A stretch of DNA of 64,000 nt from Collybiopsis luxurians FD-317 M1 (GCA_000827265.1 KN834749.1:2159500-2223499); one strand, 5' to 3'. Shown: positions 33,459 to 45,969, numbered from the stretch's first letter. The notes: a model not told the origin generated them from the letters alone. Numbers and translations: made by a program.

Positions 33459-36400
33459 ATGGACTCGTTTCTCTCCTCCTCTCAAAATTTTGTTCGAGCC
33501 TTAAAAGCCAACTCGGATCCACCCAGCCCAGAGAGTCCGTCAAAAATCGAAATTGCCCGGGCAGCATGGAACCAGAAATCTTTTTATGCACCTAGGAAAG
33601 CCGAACTCATTGTGGATTTCATTTTAACTCGTTTTATCAAGAATGAAATGTGAGTCTACGCCAACCTCAGACAGAGCATTAATTATCCTGACCTTCTCGT
33701 AGCCATTTTTTAACAGACATACCAAGCTGGCAACTCTTACTGGACGTTTGCCAGTCTGCTAATTTTGAGCCATGGCTCGCGCCCTTAGTCCATCGAATCT
33801 CTTTCGCTCGCATCATCATACAATTCCTTCAATCGATCCAGAATACTTTGTTGGATACCAATGCCCAACTAACCCGTCTCATGTATGAATGTACGACGAT
33901 TCTTTGGCCTCTTTGCGTTTCGAAAATGAGCAGCGAATTACTACTGGAATGTTTCGGTGCATCGCTGCGATTTTGCAGAGATCGTGAGCCCAATGAGTAT
34001 ATCGGTCATATTATCATAAATGTGACCAATTCGTTTGATCGGTCACTGAATACTTCAAGTTCGAAGAAAAAGGTGACTCGCTATTCCAATAAAGTTGGAC
34101 AGCAATTCACTTGTCATAGATATTCTCTGTCTTCGTCCAAACCTATTTCGAAGACTGGTTCTCCTCTCTAAGCAAGCTTTACTCCTCCCTATCTCATTCA
34201 AACCTCCTTGAATCCATTTACGCGACCGGCTCTGATTGCTTTCTCAATCTGGATGTCCTTCGGGACGGAAAAACTGAAACTGTTCTCTTCAGCGCATTGG
34301 AGAGCATTGCGCCAGATATAATAGCACCATCCCTTCCCCGAATATTCTCTTCCTACGTCCAAACACTGAAGAAAAACCGCAGCGTCATTTTCGGGCAAGG
34401 ATCTAAACTTGACTCTCTGGAAGAATTTCACGAGGCGTCCCTAAAATTTCTCACCTCGTGTCAGACTACACTGAACATGATGACGGACAAAGGTCAAGTT
34501 TGGAAGACGAGGGCTCTTCTTTTGGATGTTGTAAACGAGGAAAATGTGTTCAACACTCGCCATGTTGAGACGGAAAAATTACTAAGCGGTATCGTCAATT
34601 CTATCTTAATTGAGCTTGCTGGGGGTCACGAAGGTGAAGGGACAGCCAACTGTTAAGAATACGTTCTGATTCTACTCTTCTAGACTCACTGGGGCCGGCT
34701 ATTAGCTGCTTAACCTCATTAACTCGAATTGACTATCGCCTCATTGAAAGCGTCCTCCCTGATATTCTCTCGCAAGCCTTATTGGTTAGTACAAACCTCG
34801 CGCTTATTTTTCTTTGTTCAACTTTTTTCAGATCCCTCATTCGATTTCCTCAGCAATGGAACTTCTGGAAACTGTTATTCAATACCACGCCAAAACTCGC
34901 ACTATGACTGTTTACATCGAAACGCTCATGTCCGTTAACTTCCGTGACTCAGTCACCGCTGATCTATGCCAAAAGTTTTATGAACGAATGTGTCACTCCG
35001 CTGCTCTCCACCCTATTCACCTGGACCGTCTTGGAAGATGCTCGCACGACTTTTTGCCACTGAATCAAACCATAACCGCCGTCCGTTGCGTGACTGAACA
35101 CACGCAAAGTCTCTGGGAGGAGTACCAGTCTTGTAAGCTATCCGAGGAGGGCGAAAGTCCTCGCAAGACGAGAAAACTTAAGAATGGTAAAAGCAGTGAT
35201 GATAGTTTGGCGAGCACAGTGGCGCTCAAGCTATCTGCTGTTGCCAGCCTTGCTTCAATTCTTCTCACCTGGTTTTCTGCCGAGTCAGTACCGAAAGAAT
35301 CTCAAGAAGAGCTTGCACAACTGTTGAACCACTTTTCGTCCAAGGTCGTCCTTCATTCGCTGTCTACGATGTTCAAAATCGCGAACAGGAAGGCCGAAAA
35401 TCCGTCTTGGAATGAGGAGATCGTCATGCTGGCTTTCCTACGGCTTCTATATGCACTTGGTCTGCGGCGTTCTCCAAATCTTTCGTTGGTTCCAGAATGC
35501 TCTCCCAACCTAATCCAGCAAATGTCGGAAAGCATACACTCGATTGCACTGCCGGAGTTAAGGCTTGAAATTGTGCGTAGACCTACATTCTGGTTCTTTA
35601 CAATGAATTTACCGTATCATAGCTTCGAACATTGTTCAAGAGTGCACCGGAAGAAAGACGGCCCGCCATTCTAAACCTTGTGCTAACGATTTTAAATAGC
35701 TCCGCTGAAGCTCCAGAGGGGTTCAGTGTACTTCACTTGGTCACTCAACGATGGCTTCCTCTCATCGAGTACGTATTTCCACGTACTGATTACACTCGTC
35801 GCTGATTTAAGAGCAGTTTACAGGCATCGAAAGCACAGCTGGAACAGTTTATCGAAATTTTCGTGAGGCTGCGGACCCAAGGCAGAGAACATTCAACCAG
35901 CGTCCTGCTAGTCCAAGTTTTGACTTCGGCCGAGTTCTGGGAGTTGCCAAATATCCGAAGTGAGACCATGAACCTCTCTACTTCAGTCTTAATCTCATTG
36001 GCAATAGGTGCCCTTCTGGCCTTCATAGACCAATCCACTTCTATTGTAGACGACTGGACAACTATTACCCCTCTTCAGGAGCAATTTGTGTCCTCGGTCT
36101 TTGACACGCTGCTGTTTGTTCCGACTGAATATTTGACCAGATCAATGAGGATATTTTTGGTCAAGCGAGCAATCATACTCGACCAAGCAATTGCCGAGTC
36201 GCATACTTCCCAACTCTTGCGCAACGTACGTATCTGTATTGCGCGTATTTTATCATCAATGGATCATTCCGAAAATCTGGTGGGTACCCTGCTCCTATGC
36301 CGGCAATGAGTTTATCGTCTTGCTACAGGTCAGGGATCTCAATCCGTATCTACAACATCTACATCACAGTCGAGCTTCGGTTGAGTCCATTAACACTGTC

Positions 36401-38186
36401 CCGGAAACAACAAAGTTAATCGAGTATCTCCTAAAGTATGTTCTCCTTCTGGTTGCATTTTTCTCCACGAAAGGTCACCTGAAGCTTACAGGACCGTTTT
36501 GAAAAATGGCACCTCTGAAGAACTACTGCAACTGGTTAAACAATATTCGGAGAATCTGGAAGAAGACTCGTTTCTTACGACAAATTCTTGGGTCCAATCC
36601 TTCAGGGTTCTTGTCAAAACGTTACTCGAGGATTTTCCCTTGAAAAAGTTTGCTGTTTTCCATGATTTACTGCCGCCTTTTCCTGACGATGCCTGTGTAG
36701 CGTAGCTCCATCCGCGCAGGCCGCATTCAAGGATCTCTTTGATGCTCTACATAGACGTCTTTTTCCAACTCTTACCGAGCTTCTGATGGACCAGAGTCCG
36801 TCGAACCTTGCTCGTGCAAAAGGAGTGCTTCAAGGCTGGCAGCAAGTGCTGAAATTAGGACATTGGTTGGAGTTACTCGGTATGTCTAGTCCATCGGAAT
36901 CGGTAAATTTCACGGACTTTTTCGTAGGTGGCGTTGTTCCTCTCCTCGGAGAGCAGGTAGTGCAATGGTTTGCGCTCGCTCACAGGACGCCAGGTGCCGA
37001 AGATGCTCAGTTTATTATTTTTGGCGTGTTACTGGAAGAATTCAGCCTGTGCGAGGCCAGTATTCAAAATAAGCAATTGGAAACAGTGATCGCCGCTTAC
37101 GTTCTTCTGGGTCGGCAAGGGTCTGAGTTTGAAGAGATGAACAACTCAATATCTTCAATATGCTCTGCCTTGTCTCCAGCGACATACAACTACGCCTTAG
37201 ATTTGATTCTCAGCTCGTTCAGGGGTGCAGATGGGAATGAGATCAATCGACTTGTGCACCTTTCCACGACCTTACTCCAGAATAACCCTCAGAGTCTGTT
37301 TCGAGCTTTTTGCGTCACGCTCGATATACTGACAGCTTGATTTATAGACACGCTTCAGATTGTGCAGAATTTCGTCACGGAGAGTATCAATATCTTCAAC
37401 ACCCGTTCTGTATTTTTGGAAGGAGCCCGTCTTTCCGCATTGCACCTTCTACTACAGAGATGCCGAGACCGAGTCTGTACCTCCAGTTTCTCTTCGACTG
37501 CTCGTAATTGAATTATCTGAATGTAGCCCGCAACATTACGGCAGATCGACGTCAGTGGTATCTGGCTGTACTTCTCGAAAGTATGCGTGGGTTCAGAAGT
37601 CCATGACTCAACAACTTCCTCAGAGACATTTCATTGCGTAGTCTCAATCACCACTGCGCTCGTCCGTTTACGCCGGGACTTGGTTGTATTATCTCTTCCT
37701 CAGATGGGCGTAGTCTTACGACGCCTGATTCAATCGATGCAAAATCCTCGACCCAACCTGGGCCCGAAGCAAAGTGCGATGGTGTCTCGAGGTCTTCCAT
37801 TATGGATCAACTCCCGGGAACCGTTAGGCATTGAGGAGAGCAAAGTTCTTTCCCGGCTGCTGGAATCCCTGACTGCAAAGACCGTCGTCAAGAAGCTTAC
37901 AATTTCGACAACTATAGCGCCAAAGGCCGAATCTCTGGCTAAGCCATTTTCCAAGCATGCCGCTTATGTCGCCAAAGCATATGTGGAAGCTTTGAATGAT
38001 CCGTTATGTGCTTTGCCCGCGGTCGTTCGGAAGGAACTGCAGCCTGGACTATATGCTCTGTGTGGCATGATTAATGACTTTGCCCGAGATGCACTCATGG
38101 CTTCCACAACGGACGCAGGCGAAAAGGCAATTTTGAAGTCTTTGTGGCGAGAGTATGAAAAACAACGGTATGTAGGGAAAGGTTGA
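33459..38186 (+). CDS. URB2: nucleolar ribosome-biogenesis protein Urb2/Npa2
   Basis: This is a large alpha-helical protein needed for early 60S pre-ribosome assembly. Exons: 33459-33649, 33703-34072, 34120-34633, 34684-34784, 34832-35572, 35623-35768, 35817-35959, 36008-36279, 36329-36435, 36474-37293 (interrupted, see below), 37348-37472 and 37527-38186. The C-terminus carries the Urb2-type domain: VSITTALVRLRRDLVV, HAAYVAKAYVEALNDPL, LQPGLYALCGMINDFARDAL, ILKSLWREYEKQRYVGKG. An apparent TGA at 37338 is removed by the intron 37294-37347. Around 36700 the frame breaks at a tandem GTAGC duplication; a 65-nt intron with a weak GTTTTC donor (about 36653-36717) or a real frameshift could explain this. 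The rest of the gene is consistent. Confidence 0.85.
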
Positions 38187-38241
38187 TGACATTTGTAACT
38201 CAGAGATCTATTGATCAAATACGGATAATTTACGCGTGTAT

Positions 38242-39912
38242 TTAGTGAACACGTCTAACATAAACATCGCGGTGACCATTGACTTGAACTTCAGGCTTGA
38301 CAAAACCGGCTTTTCGCTTCTCTTCTGCAAGAGTGGCAATGAGGTTGATGAAATCGTCGACTGCTGACTCTGAAGTTTGAATATGCAGAACGACTCTCGA
38401 TCCTCCTAGGAAAAGAGGTTCTGGCAGTGCAGCTCCACGCTCGGCAATCTCATCATAGTCTGTTCCAATACTTCCGGCGTCGTAGAATACCTGTAAAAGA
38501 CTGTTTCAATTATTTGCACAGTGTGAGGTGAGGTGGGTGTACCATGCAAGTTTCCGCAGGACTTAGAATGGTAACACCGATGTCTTCAAACGCTTTTTGG
38601 ATTTTACGAGCAAGCTGGTGTACCCGGGAAAGCTGAGGGAAATTATGGGTGAGGGCATAGGCAGCACACCCTGCAAGGATTCCAGTTTGGCGCATTCCAC
38701 CGCCGAAAAGCTTTCTGATACGGCGAGCGCGAGCGATGTATTCCTTTGAACCGACCAAACAAGAACCGATTGGTGCACCTGTTCTTCAGGTTATTCAAGA
38801 GGACTAAATAACAGTGGATTCGGACCAACCTAGACCTTTGCTGAAGCAAAGGCTAACGGAGTCGAACGGCTCAACAAGTTTCTTGAGAGAGACTCCAGTC
38901 TCAGCGGCAACATGCCAGATACGAGCCCCATCCAAGTGCATATGAATTCCCTTGGAACGAGCAAATTCAGAGATAGCAACGATTTCATCTTGAGGGAAGA
39001 CGGTGCCATTGAGTGTGTTTTCCAACGCAATAATTTCGGTAGGGGCACTAATCGAATGTTAGGTTAATCAGAGAATGCCAAGAAAGTGAGCTCTCACAAA
39101 TGCACATCGGGACCATATACTACGTTGTCTTTCACATCTTGAAGAGTCAAATGGTGGCCTATGATAGCATTAGATTATGTTTGACATGTAAAGTATGAGA
39201 ATACCATTAGAAGGCTTGACGGGAGTCACAGCGGCTCCAGAATGAAATCCAGCACCACCTACTTCGTACCTAGGAAGCATGCAGAACTGAATGCCGGGCG
39301 GATCTTTGGGCAAAATTTCACGGCGTACTTGTAAATGTGTGCTCTATGATCACATAAAATCGTATATGGAGGTTGCATCAGATGAGTTCTCAAGGCAATC
39401 TGGTTGGACATGGTGCTACAAAGGAGATACAGTCAGCTGGGCTCGAGTGATAGACTTCGAGACTAATTTCACCCGGATACCATGAAGAGGCCTGCTTCTT
39501 TGCTAGTAATTTTGGCAACGTGAGCTTCCAAGGCACTGAGAGATTATTCAGCGTTGCGGATCTTGGGGAAGCTCATACCACTCGCCTTGTAGACGGCTCA
39601 TGGTATACATCATCACCTAGGCTGGCAAGGAGCGCGTAGGAGTACATTTCCTGCGTAGGTACTGGTAGGATAAGCTTAGCAAAGCTCATTGGAAGTACTG
39701 GGTGGAAAAACAACCTGTTACCGTATCCGCTACAAAGTAAGATAAGCTAAAAACACGCTTCCCTAGCGTTCAGAATACTCACAAATGAATGTACGAGCGA
39801 CTTGACTTCTCTTGAGGGCATTGTCACCTTCTGGAACGCCAGTAAGGATATCCAACTTGACTTCTTCTGCAACTTTGGCTCTGGAGGCCTCCGAGACTTT
39901 GACTTCAGACAT
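38242..39912 (-). CDS. GLY1: low-specificity L-threonine aldolase
   Basis: Ten exons (39912-39783, 39729-39715, 39661-39586, 39535-39473, 39415-39329, 39269-39206, 39158-39098, 39047-38830, 38778-38543, 38490-38242). The PLP enzyme cleaves L-threonine and allo-threonine to glycine and acetaldehyde. Conserved blocks are FISDTVTVPTQEMY, VSGTMSNQIALRTHL, HMHLDGARIWHVA and the PLP-lysine loop CFSKGLGAPIGSCLVG, followed by LFGGGMRQTGILAG. Exon 2 is only 15 nt (39715-39729), and the intron 39536-39585 has a GC donor (GCGAGT). ATG 39912 was preferred to the in-frame ATG 40002 because a TATA-like CTATATATG lies between them. Confidence 0.92.
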
Positions 39913-40386
39913 TGGTCGTAATATGGGTGGTGGTCTTGACTGAACGGGATCAAGGAAACCTAGTCTGCTCACACAGCTATATATGGGCGCACCAATGGTC
40001 ATTGCTTCTCAGAATTGAATAAGCTTTTTGCTGACCTTTTCTTATCGATCGACCGGACCGCTGTTCAAAGAAACTGCGCTTATGACTCGACCAGATAATC
40101 TGCAAGGTCCAATGAAACCGCAATGAGGTTATGACTGACTACAGTACAGATACCAAGGAAAATTTGGAAGCGACTGTAAGAACCAAGTCTGCAGAAGCGA
40201 GCGATCAACGATCAACTTTTCAGCGTTTGCTTATAAGTGGGATCTACATGTCATTCATATTGTCAACGCCTAGATCATGACACCAGTAAAGTATGAATAT
40301 GTTAGATCCATATTGTAAAGTATAGATGTACTACTGTAAGTATATGCGCCATATTGTTGCGGAAAGATTTGGGAAGATCCACATTA
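39913..40386. other. intergenic region, no gene seen
   Basis: Promoter side of the threonine aldolase and 3' flank of the next minus-strand gene. No RNA gene, repeat or domain-bearing ORF was recognised. Confidence 0.5.
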
Positions 40387-41995
40387 CTACCAGATATTGA
40401 AGAATGGACCGGACCACTTCAGCTAGTCTTGATAAAGAGTTCAAGGATATCAATCGGGCGCAAGGTTCAGCCGCCGAGAGCTGACTCACTTTCTTAACAG
40501 CCCGCTTCCGCATTTGGTGAAGTCGAATATCCAATGTCACCTCATCTTCGGAATCCTCTGCATATGTATCATAGAGCAAACTGAAATTGAGATATATGTG
40601 TTTGCCTCACCATCGGATAATAGTATTGGACCGCGAGATGTCTTTGAGGATTCCGCATCATTGCATTCAGGTGGCCGTATCCTGGTGTCCCTGCCCAGTT
40701 TGGCAAAATCTACTGCGCTTTGATTATTTTTGGACCTGTGATGTTTCTTTCTTGCCGCAGTCACAGATGCAGACGAATCTGAATCATCTGAATCCTTTCT
40801 GAACTTGCGCTTCATCTTGCGAGAGGGAGTTGATAGTGGACGACGACCTATAAGCTTGTTCAGATTTGAGATAAGATACTGGGGAAATGATGACCCACGC
40901 GGTGTTGGCTTCTCCAAAGAACTGTTGCTTCTCAATGATCTATGCTCAGAAGCAGAATTGAATGCTGAAAAACGAAGCATAATGTGAGTTTCAAGATGGA
41001 ATGTCACCTTACAACTTACCTCGCCGATTGGACGATAGAGAGTTTTGCTTGGGGGTTAAAGGAACTGCGGTTATGTTTCCCAGAGTCGTTCTATAGGTGA
41101 AAGAAGAGGACGTACGCTCTGTCTCTTCGATCTGAAAACTCGGCAGGAACACGATGAACAAAGGGATGCGACAAGTACTGAGAGATATACGATAACTGAC
41201 CTGGTCTTGCTCATGGTCTTCCCCTTCTTCCTCATTACCGGAACTGCCTTCTGCGACGTTTTCAGAATTCTCTTCGCTGTCACTCTGTTTATCGCTTTCA
41301 ACTTCAACCTCAGCCGAATCGGACACAATAAAGTCCGCGAGGTCAGTGTCGTCGTCCTGATCCAGTCCAAGGTCATCTTCATATTCCGTACCTCCCAGAA
41401 ACTCGCCAATGTCTCGCGTCTGCTCATATTGCCTTGGGTTTGCTAGCCACAATTTGACAGCGGCAAGAAATAGAGGGAACTGAAGTCACATCAAGAGGTA
41501 AATTGCATCCATACTTGACAATCTACTTACTCTCTCCTGGAGGTTCTTTTTCTTGACGATCCATCGTAACCAGCCCTTATCAAGAACCTGATCGAGTTTC
41601 TTGCCTTTATAGGTTTTACCAAAGGGGACAATAAAGTATCTGTAGTAGTGCGATTCCTTCATGAATTGCTTCAAGCCCTCATAGTACTTGTCGAGGGCTT
41701 GTCTGAATTGCTTGCCGGTGGATGTACTCTTTGTAGCAGAAGAGGGTCAGCGAGGCAGACACAAAGGTCAGTGAGTACCTACAGATCTGTAATTTTTCAC
41801 AAGCCATTCCAAACGTCGTGAAGAGAATTCGTTGATACGAAGTGGTTCGCCGAAATGAGCTGCTAATCCACCCCCAGTTCCGCCGCTAAACCAATCGTGA
41901 GCGAAGGCATCCAAATTTTGCACCGGCGGAAATTCTGATTCAACAAGCTTGGGATTTGGCTTTCTGCGTTCAGGCCATTTACCGCTACGAGCCAT
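40387..41995 (-). CDS. hypothetical protein with a YKGK-type small domain and acidic/basic tail
   Basis: Seven exons were deduced (41995-41783, 41728-41531, 41479-41201, 41131-41020, 40964-40611, 40557-40490, 40422-40387); the last exon is tentative. The N-terminal part has DAFAHDWFSGGTGGGLAAHF and a compact domain IVPFGKTYKGKKLDQVLDKGWLRWIVKK, which resembles the short FGKYKGK...YLRWL motif of DUF3820-like proteins. It is followed by a strongly acidic stretch and a basic, Ser-rich C-terminus (SRKMKRKFRKDSDDSDSS). The layout suggests a nuclear DNA- or chromatin-associated protein; this is inference. The intron 41132-41200 (69 nt) is in frame and stop-free. A decayed relative may lie at 45.97-46.89 kb. 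Confidence 0.65.
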
Positions 41996-42232
41996 TATCG
42001 TCGAGAGTTGTGGTACTTGAGGCTTTGCTGTCGTGTTGGTAATGGGCCAACACTGACGCGCAGTGGGTCCTCATTGTTGACATATGTTATCTGGTTACGA
42101 TATGTACAGTATAGGTTCAAAGACTTTAATGACTGCTGGGGATCAGAACTACAAGTATTGTCAGCCAGACGCAGTAGAGATGCTTCGGAAAAGAAAGGTA
42201 AGGAAGTCCAACGACCGCGATCTATTCCTCGC

Positions 42233-44557
42233 TCAATCTTCCCACCCACCCAGCCCTAACTCCCTCTCCTTCTTACCCCTCAACATCGTCTTCCTTGCCT
42301 CCTCGCCCATCGACGTCCACTCGCCCCTTCCCCCTACCCACTCGACCAGTTCCTCTTCCCATTTCTCTTCTAATTCCTCCTTCTCTTCAACCGTCTTCTT
42401 CTCCCATTCGAGCTCCTTACGAGACTTTCTACGAGGTGGTGGCGGAGGGGGAAGGGGCGGAGGGTCACGCCTGTTTGGATGTAGGGGCGCTATACGGGAG
42501 AGAAAGGCTCGGGAAGACTTGAGATAGGGTGAATAGGCTGTCAACCCGCTGCCACTGTCCTGGACTTCTTCGCTTGACTCTCCTGTGTTCCCAGTTCCCG
42601 CTGCGCTCTTGCCCTTCTTTGCCGGCATGGGACTATTGAATTGTGAATTAGGCATTGAGTTGACACGTCGAATTAGCTCGGACATGGGGGTTGATCTACG
42701 TGCTGTTTTGGGAGCGATCGTGTATCGAGATGCAAGGGTGGGGAATTTGAGAACAGGAGCCGGGGTTGCTGGCACTGGTGCGGGTGATGCAGAAGCTGTG
42801 GTGGGGGGCGCTGGTACGTTTTCCTGAGAACGATTATGACAAATTAAATTTAACACGAAACTGGACCGAGTTGTACTAACCTTGACGCTACTATCGGTCT
42901 CGCCCTTATCATCAAGCTCAACTTCCATATCGGCGTTTGCCAGGTCGACATCCTTCTTGTTGCCCTTTGCTTTGGGTTTCGATTTAGACGGTGCAACGTC
43001 GGATTTAACCTTGGACTTAGTTGACTTTGACCTTAATCTGGAAGGAGATTTTGATGGAGACAAGGAAGACGATGATTTTGCTGAAGTAGAGGGTCCCATG
43101 CTTGTATTCACATCCGCTCTTTCACCGTCGTTTTCATCTTCATCTTCATTGTCCGACACTACGACGTTAAGGTTCTTTTTTGCCTTCGACCTGGACTTGG
43201 AAACCGACTTTGTGATGATGAAGAGGTCAGGATTGGCGTCCATGTCAGCATCAGCCTGAGCTCCGAGGTCACCATTACCGTCGATTTCAACATCGCTCAA
43301 ACGCATCTTTTTTCGTGGAGCGGGTTCCGGTTCCGGTTCCTCTTCGTTACCAGAACTTCGAACTCGCTTCGTCCCCGGTGAGCCCTGATATGCCTCAGCA
43401 TGGTGAACATTATTTGGAGTCGAAGGAGGACGAGGCAGGGCTAAAGCCGCAGATGTTGAATAATCAAGTTCATCGCCAATATCCCCGAAAACATCATCGA
43501 TGATGGGCTGCCGATTCCCAGCTTTTTCTTTGCCTTTTGCCTTCGACTTTGTTTTGACCGTCTTCTCCTTATTCTGAGATGATATGTATAAACAGACTTT
43601 TCTCACAAAGATAGATTATCAGTACATTACCTGCGCTTTGTCTTTCCCTTTGCCTCTGGTCTTCTTCGTCTTTTGCTTTCCTTCTCGCCCCGGTACAAAT
43701 TCGTCTTCATCCCCTTCATCGTCATTGTTCTTCTTCCTCGAATGCGTTTTCTTCGCAGTCTTTGGTACATCTGGGGCGACAGGAGGAGGCATAAGAACTG
43801 AATCCATGTGCAGAGCTCCCGTCGTCGTCGGAACATGCGTATTGGGCGGCGAGGTATCTGGTGCGAAGAAAGCGGGGGGCATTTCCTCGTCTAGGTCTAA
43901 ATCATCTGTACGAGGTAACGAGGTTATGGATGAAGCTGGATTAGGTAAAATGGCAATCGGAGGCAAGCCGAATTCGTCTGGGGTAGACTGAGGAGGATCC
44001 GAGGGTGGAAGCACAGGATGATGAATTGAGATCGGAGAGGTAGCTACTGGCAACGACGATTCTGGCTCTGTTTGCGCGGGTTTAGATTTGGCTTTGGCTC
44101 TAGGTTTTCTGGTGGGGCGTAAGGCCAATTCGTCGTCGTCGTCCGAAAGCTCGATGATTTCTGGAGTAGCCGGATAGGAACTGCTATTGTTGCCTCTTTG
44201 GCGCATTTTAGCCCTATCGGCTATGCTAAGAACCATATCAAAAGTGTGAAAGTTAGCGGAGGAAGAATTATTGGAGGTCGACTTCGGTAAAGGCCTTGGT
44301 TTCGGTCTGGGTTTCGCGGGGGCAACGGAAGAAAAATCGGAGATACTGTCGCCAGAAGCAGTGGGTTTATGAGTAGAAAATTCAGAAATTATTGAGACAT
44401 TAGCAGAGACCGCGCTCTTCACCCCAGCTCCTGCTGCTGAAAATTGGCGTCAGCGTAGGAGAGAAGCAATTAGTCGATGCAACGCACGTTTATTTGGAAT
44501 AAGCAAAGCATCGTCCTCGCCTTCGCTGTCTGCTATAATCTCATCGTTTTCGTTCAT
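42233..44557 (-). CDS. hypothetical disordered nuclear protein with conserved C-terminal helix
   Basis: Four exons (44557-44488, 44436-43631, 43573-42881, 42823-42233) encode about 719 residues. The protein starts MNENDEIIADSEGEDDALL, has an acidic patch EIIELSDDDDELALRP (similar in look to a SUMO-interacting motif), repeated basic runs (KTKKTRGKGKDKAQ, SKSKPKAKGNKKD), and a C-terminal block with SRIAPLHPNRRDPPPLPPPP followed by a Glu/Lys helix and KKERELGLGGWED at the very end. The C-terminal tail looks constrained while the rest is disordered. No enzyme domain was recognised. A nuclear scaffold is likely but unproven. The in-frame intron 42824-42880 is 57 nt and stop-free. Confidence 0.65.
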
Positions 44558-45969
44558 TGTGCAAGAAAGTCAGAGCGCAAGTGAAAGTAGAGAATAAAAT
44601 CAACGAGTCATTTAAGCGCTCGAGTCACGACCTTGTGATTTGATGACGCCACGCGTTACTGAGCGAGCCCGACATTGAGTTGGACTTCAACTGCTCAGCA
44701 ATGTGTCATCCTTGAGCCCAAACTCCAATGTAAAAATTATACTGCTCATCATCAAGTATACGCTTACGTATGGCGGTATTTTTCGACCAAAATTCCATGC
44801 TCTCCGTTGATGGGGTGTTCGGCATCCAAGTTGGCGGTCCGGCCTTTCCCTCTGCTCTGCTAAGATTGACTTGCGCCTTGATAGTTTGCCTGTACGTTTA
44901 TAGTCTCTGAATACATATATTTCTTCAGGTATTCATGGCGAGATTTCCGACCTCAGTGCCTTTGTATTGGCCAACAATGACTCATACGCAGCTATCACAT
45001 AACTCACTTACAACTATGGTACAACTATGGTACTACTGTTGTACAACTGTTGTGCGGCTCCGGTATGACTTCCTCGTTGCCTCCAATGGCGATCGGTGGT
45101 CTTTTGCTCAGTGCTCAGTGTTTGATTGCCATCCCTGTCAGAACCTCAACCCCGAGGTTGAAATGGGAGTGTAATACGAAGTTGCTATTCTTGACGAGAG
45201 GTTACGGGATCATCTGCACTTGCCTCGGGAGAATGAAGTTGTACGATTATGGGTAGATGCTCTTGCGATTGCTAGAGCCTTATATTCGAATGATTTTTAG
45301 CTGGTTACAAATAGTTACACACATTGTTGTTCTTCCGGTCTAGGTATAACTACTCTTGTATATTCCCTATTTATTAGCCTTCCTTCCAGCAGGAATAATC
45401 AGCTTGAAGCGGAGAGAATTGACCACCGGATGCCAGACAGCTAAAGCCAAGCTACTGCACATTGAAGTTGGACACTGAAAGCCGAATACTAGCTGCCACA
45501 GAGTGGAACAAGAGTCACAGAATAGCTGAATAATAGTTGCGGCATAGTTGAATAACAGCTGCAACATAGTTGAATAACAGTCGCACCATAGCTCAACAAC
45601 AGTTGCATCACAGTTGAATGGTACTCTTTGGATAGCACTCAATCGGATACAAGGCGAATGGCATGCATTCCAAGGTTTGAGTGCGATCTTCCTGGATTAA
45701 AGATATTTCTTGCATAACTGACCAATGTACAACCAAGTCTAAAAGCAAATAGCTAATCTCTACAGGCCTATCATTTCTTACCCCAAGTACTTATTTACAG
45801 AACAGATAACCAACCCCTCAGAATTTGTGATACCCTGAGGACCAAGGTTCAACACATTCATAGCGACCAAGCCTCAAGGACCGAGAAATTGATTGATGGC
45901 CGACATTATCGAATGAAATATGACTTTATACTTACGCTGTCCAGATACAGAAACTACTGGCCTGGGCCT
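44558..45969. other. gene-poor, repeat-rich region
   Basis: Short direct copies of ACAACTATGGT occur at 45010-45031, and their reverse-complement core ATAGTTG dominates the minisatellite at 45.5 kb, hinting at an old inverted duplication or decayed element. A 91-codon minus ORF at 45367-45642 is just a translation of the repeats. No gene is supported. Confidence 0.45.
45522..45621. repeat. 22-bp tandem repeat (minisatellite), about 4.5 copies
   Basis: Units at 45522-45543, 45544-45565, 45566-45587 and 45588-45609 plus a partial copy follow the pattern ATAGTTGAATAACAGYYGCAMC with a few substitutions each. Confidence 0.85.

Noticed and set aside
37310..37345. In-frame TGA suggesting that URB2 is truncated
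   Set aside because: The intron 37294-37347 (GTCTGT donor, CTGAC branch-like sequence, TATAG acceptor) removes it and restores the C-terminal Urb2 domain in frame.
40537..40611. Apparent frameshift between two coding segments of the 40.4-42.0 kb gene
   Set aside because: Using the acceptor after ATATGCAG instead of the nearer TTTCAG gives a 53-nt intron (40558-40610) and a continuous frame.
42295..43259. Long plus-strand ORFs opposite the disordered protein gene
   Set aside because: They are antisense shadows caused by low-complexity Lys/Glu/Ser coding on the minus strand, and no domain is seen.
45367..45642. 91-codon ORF on the minus strand
   Set aside because: It mostly translates the 22-bp minisatellite.
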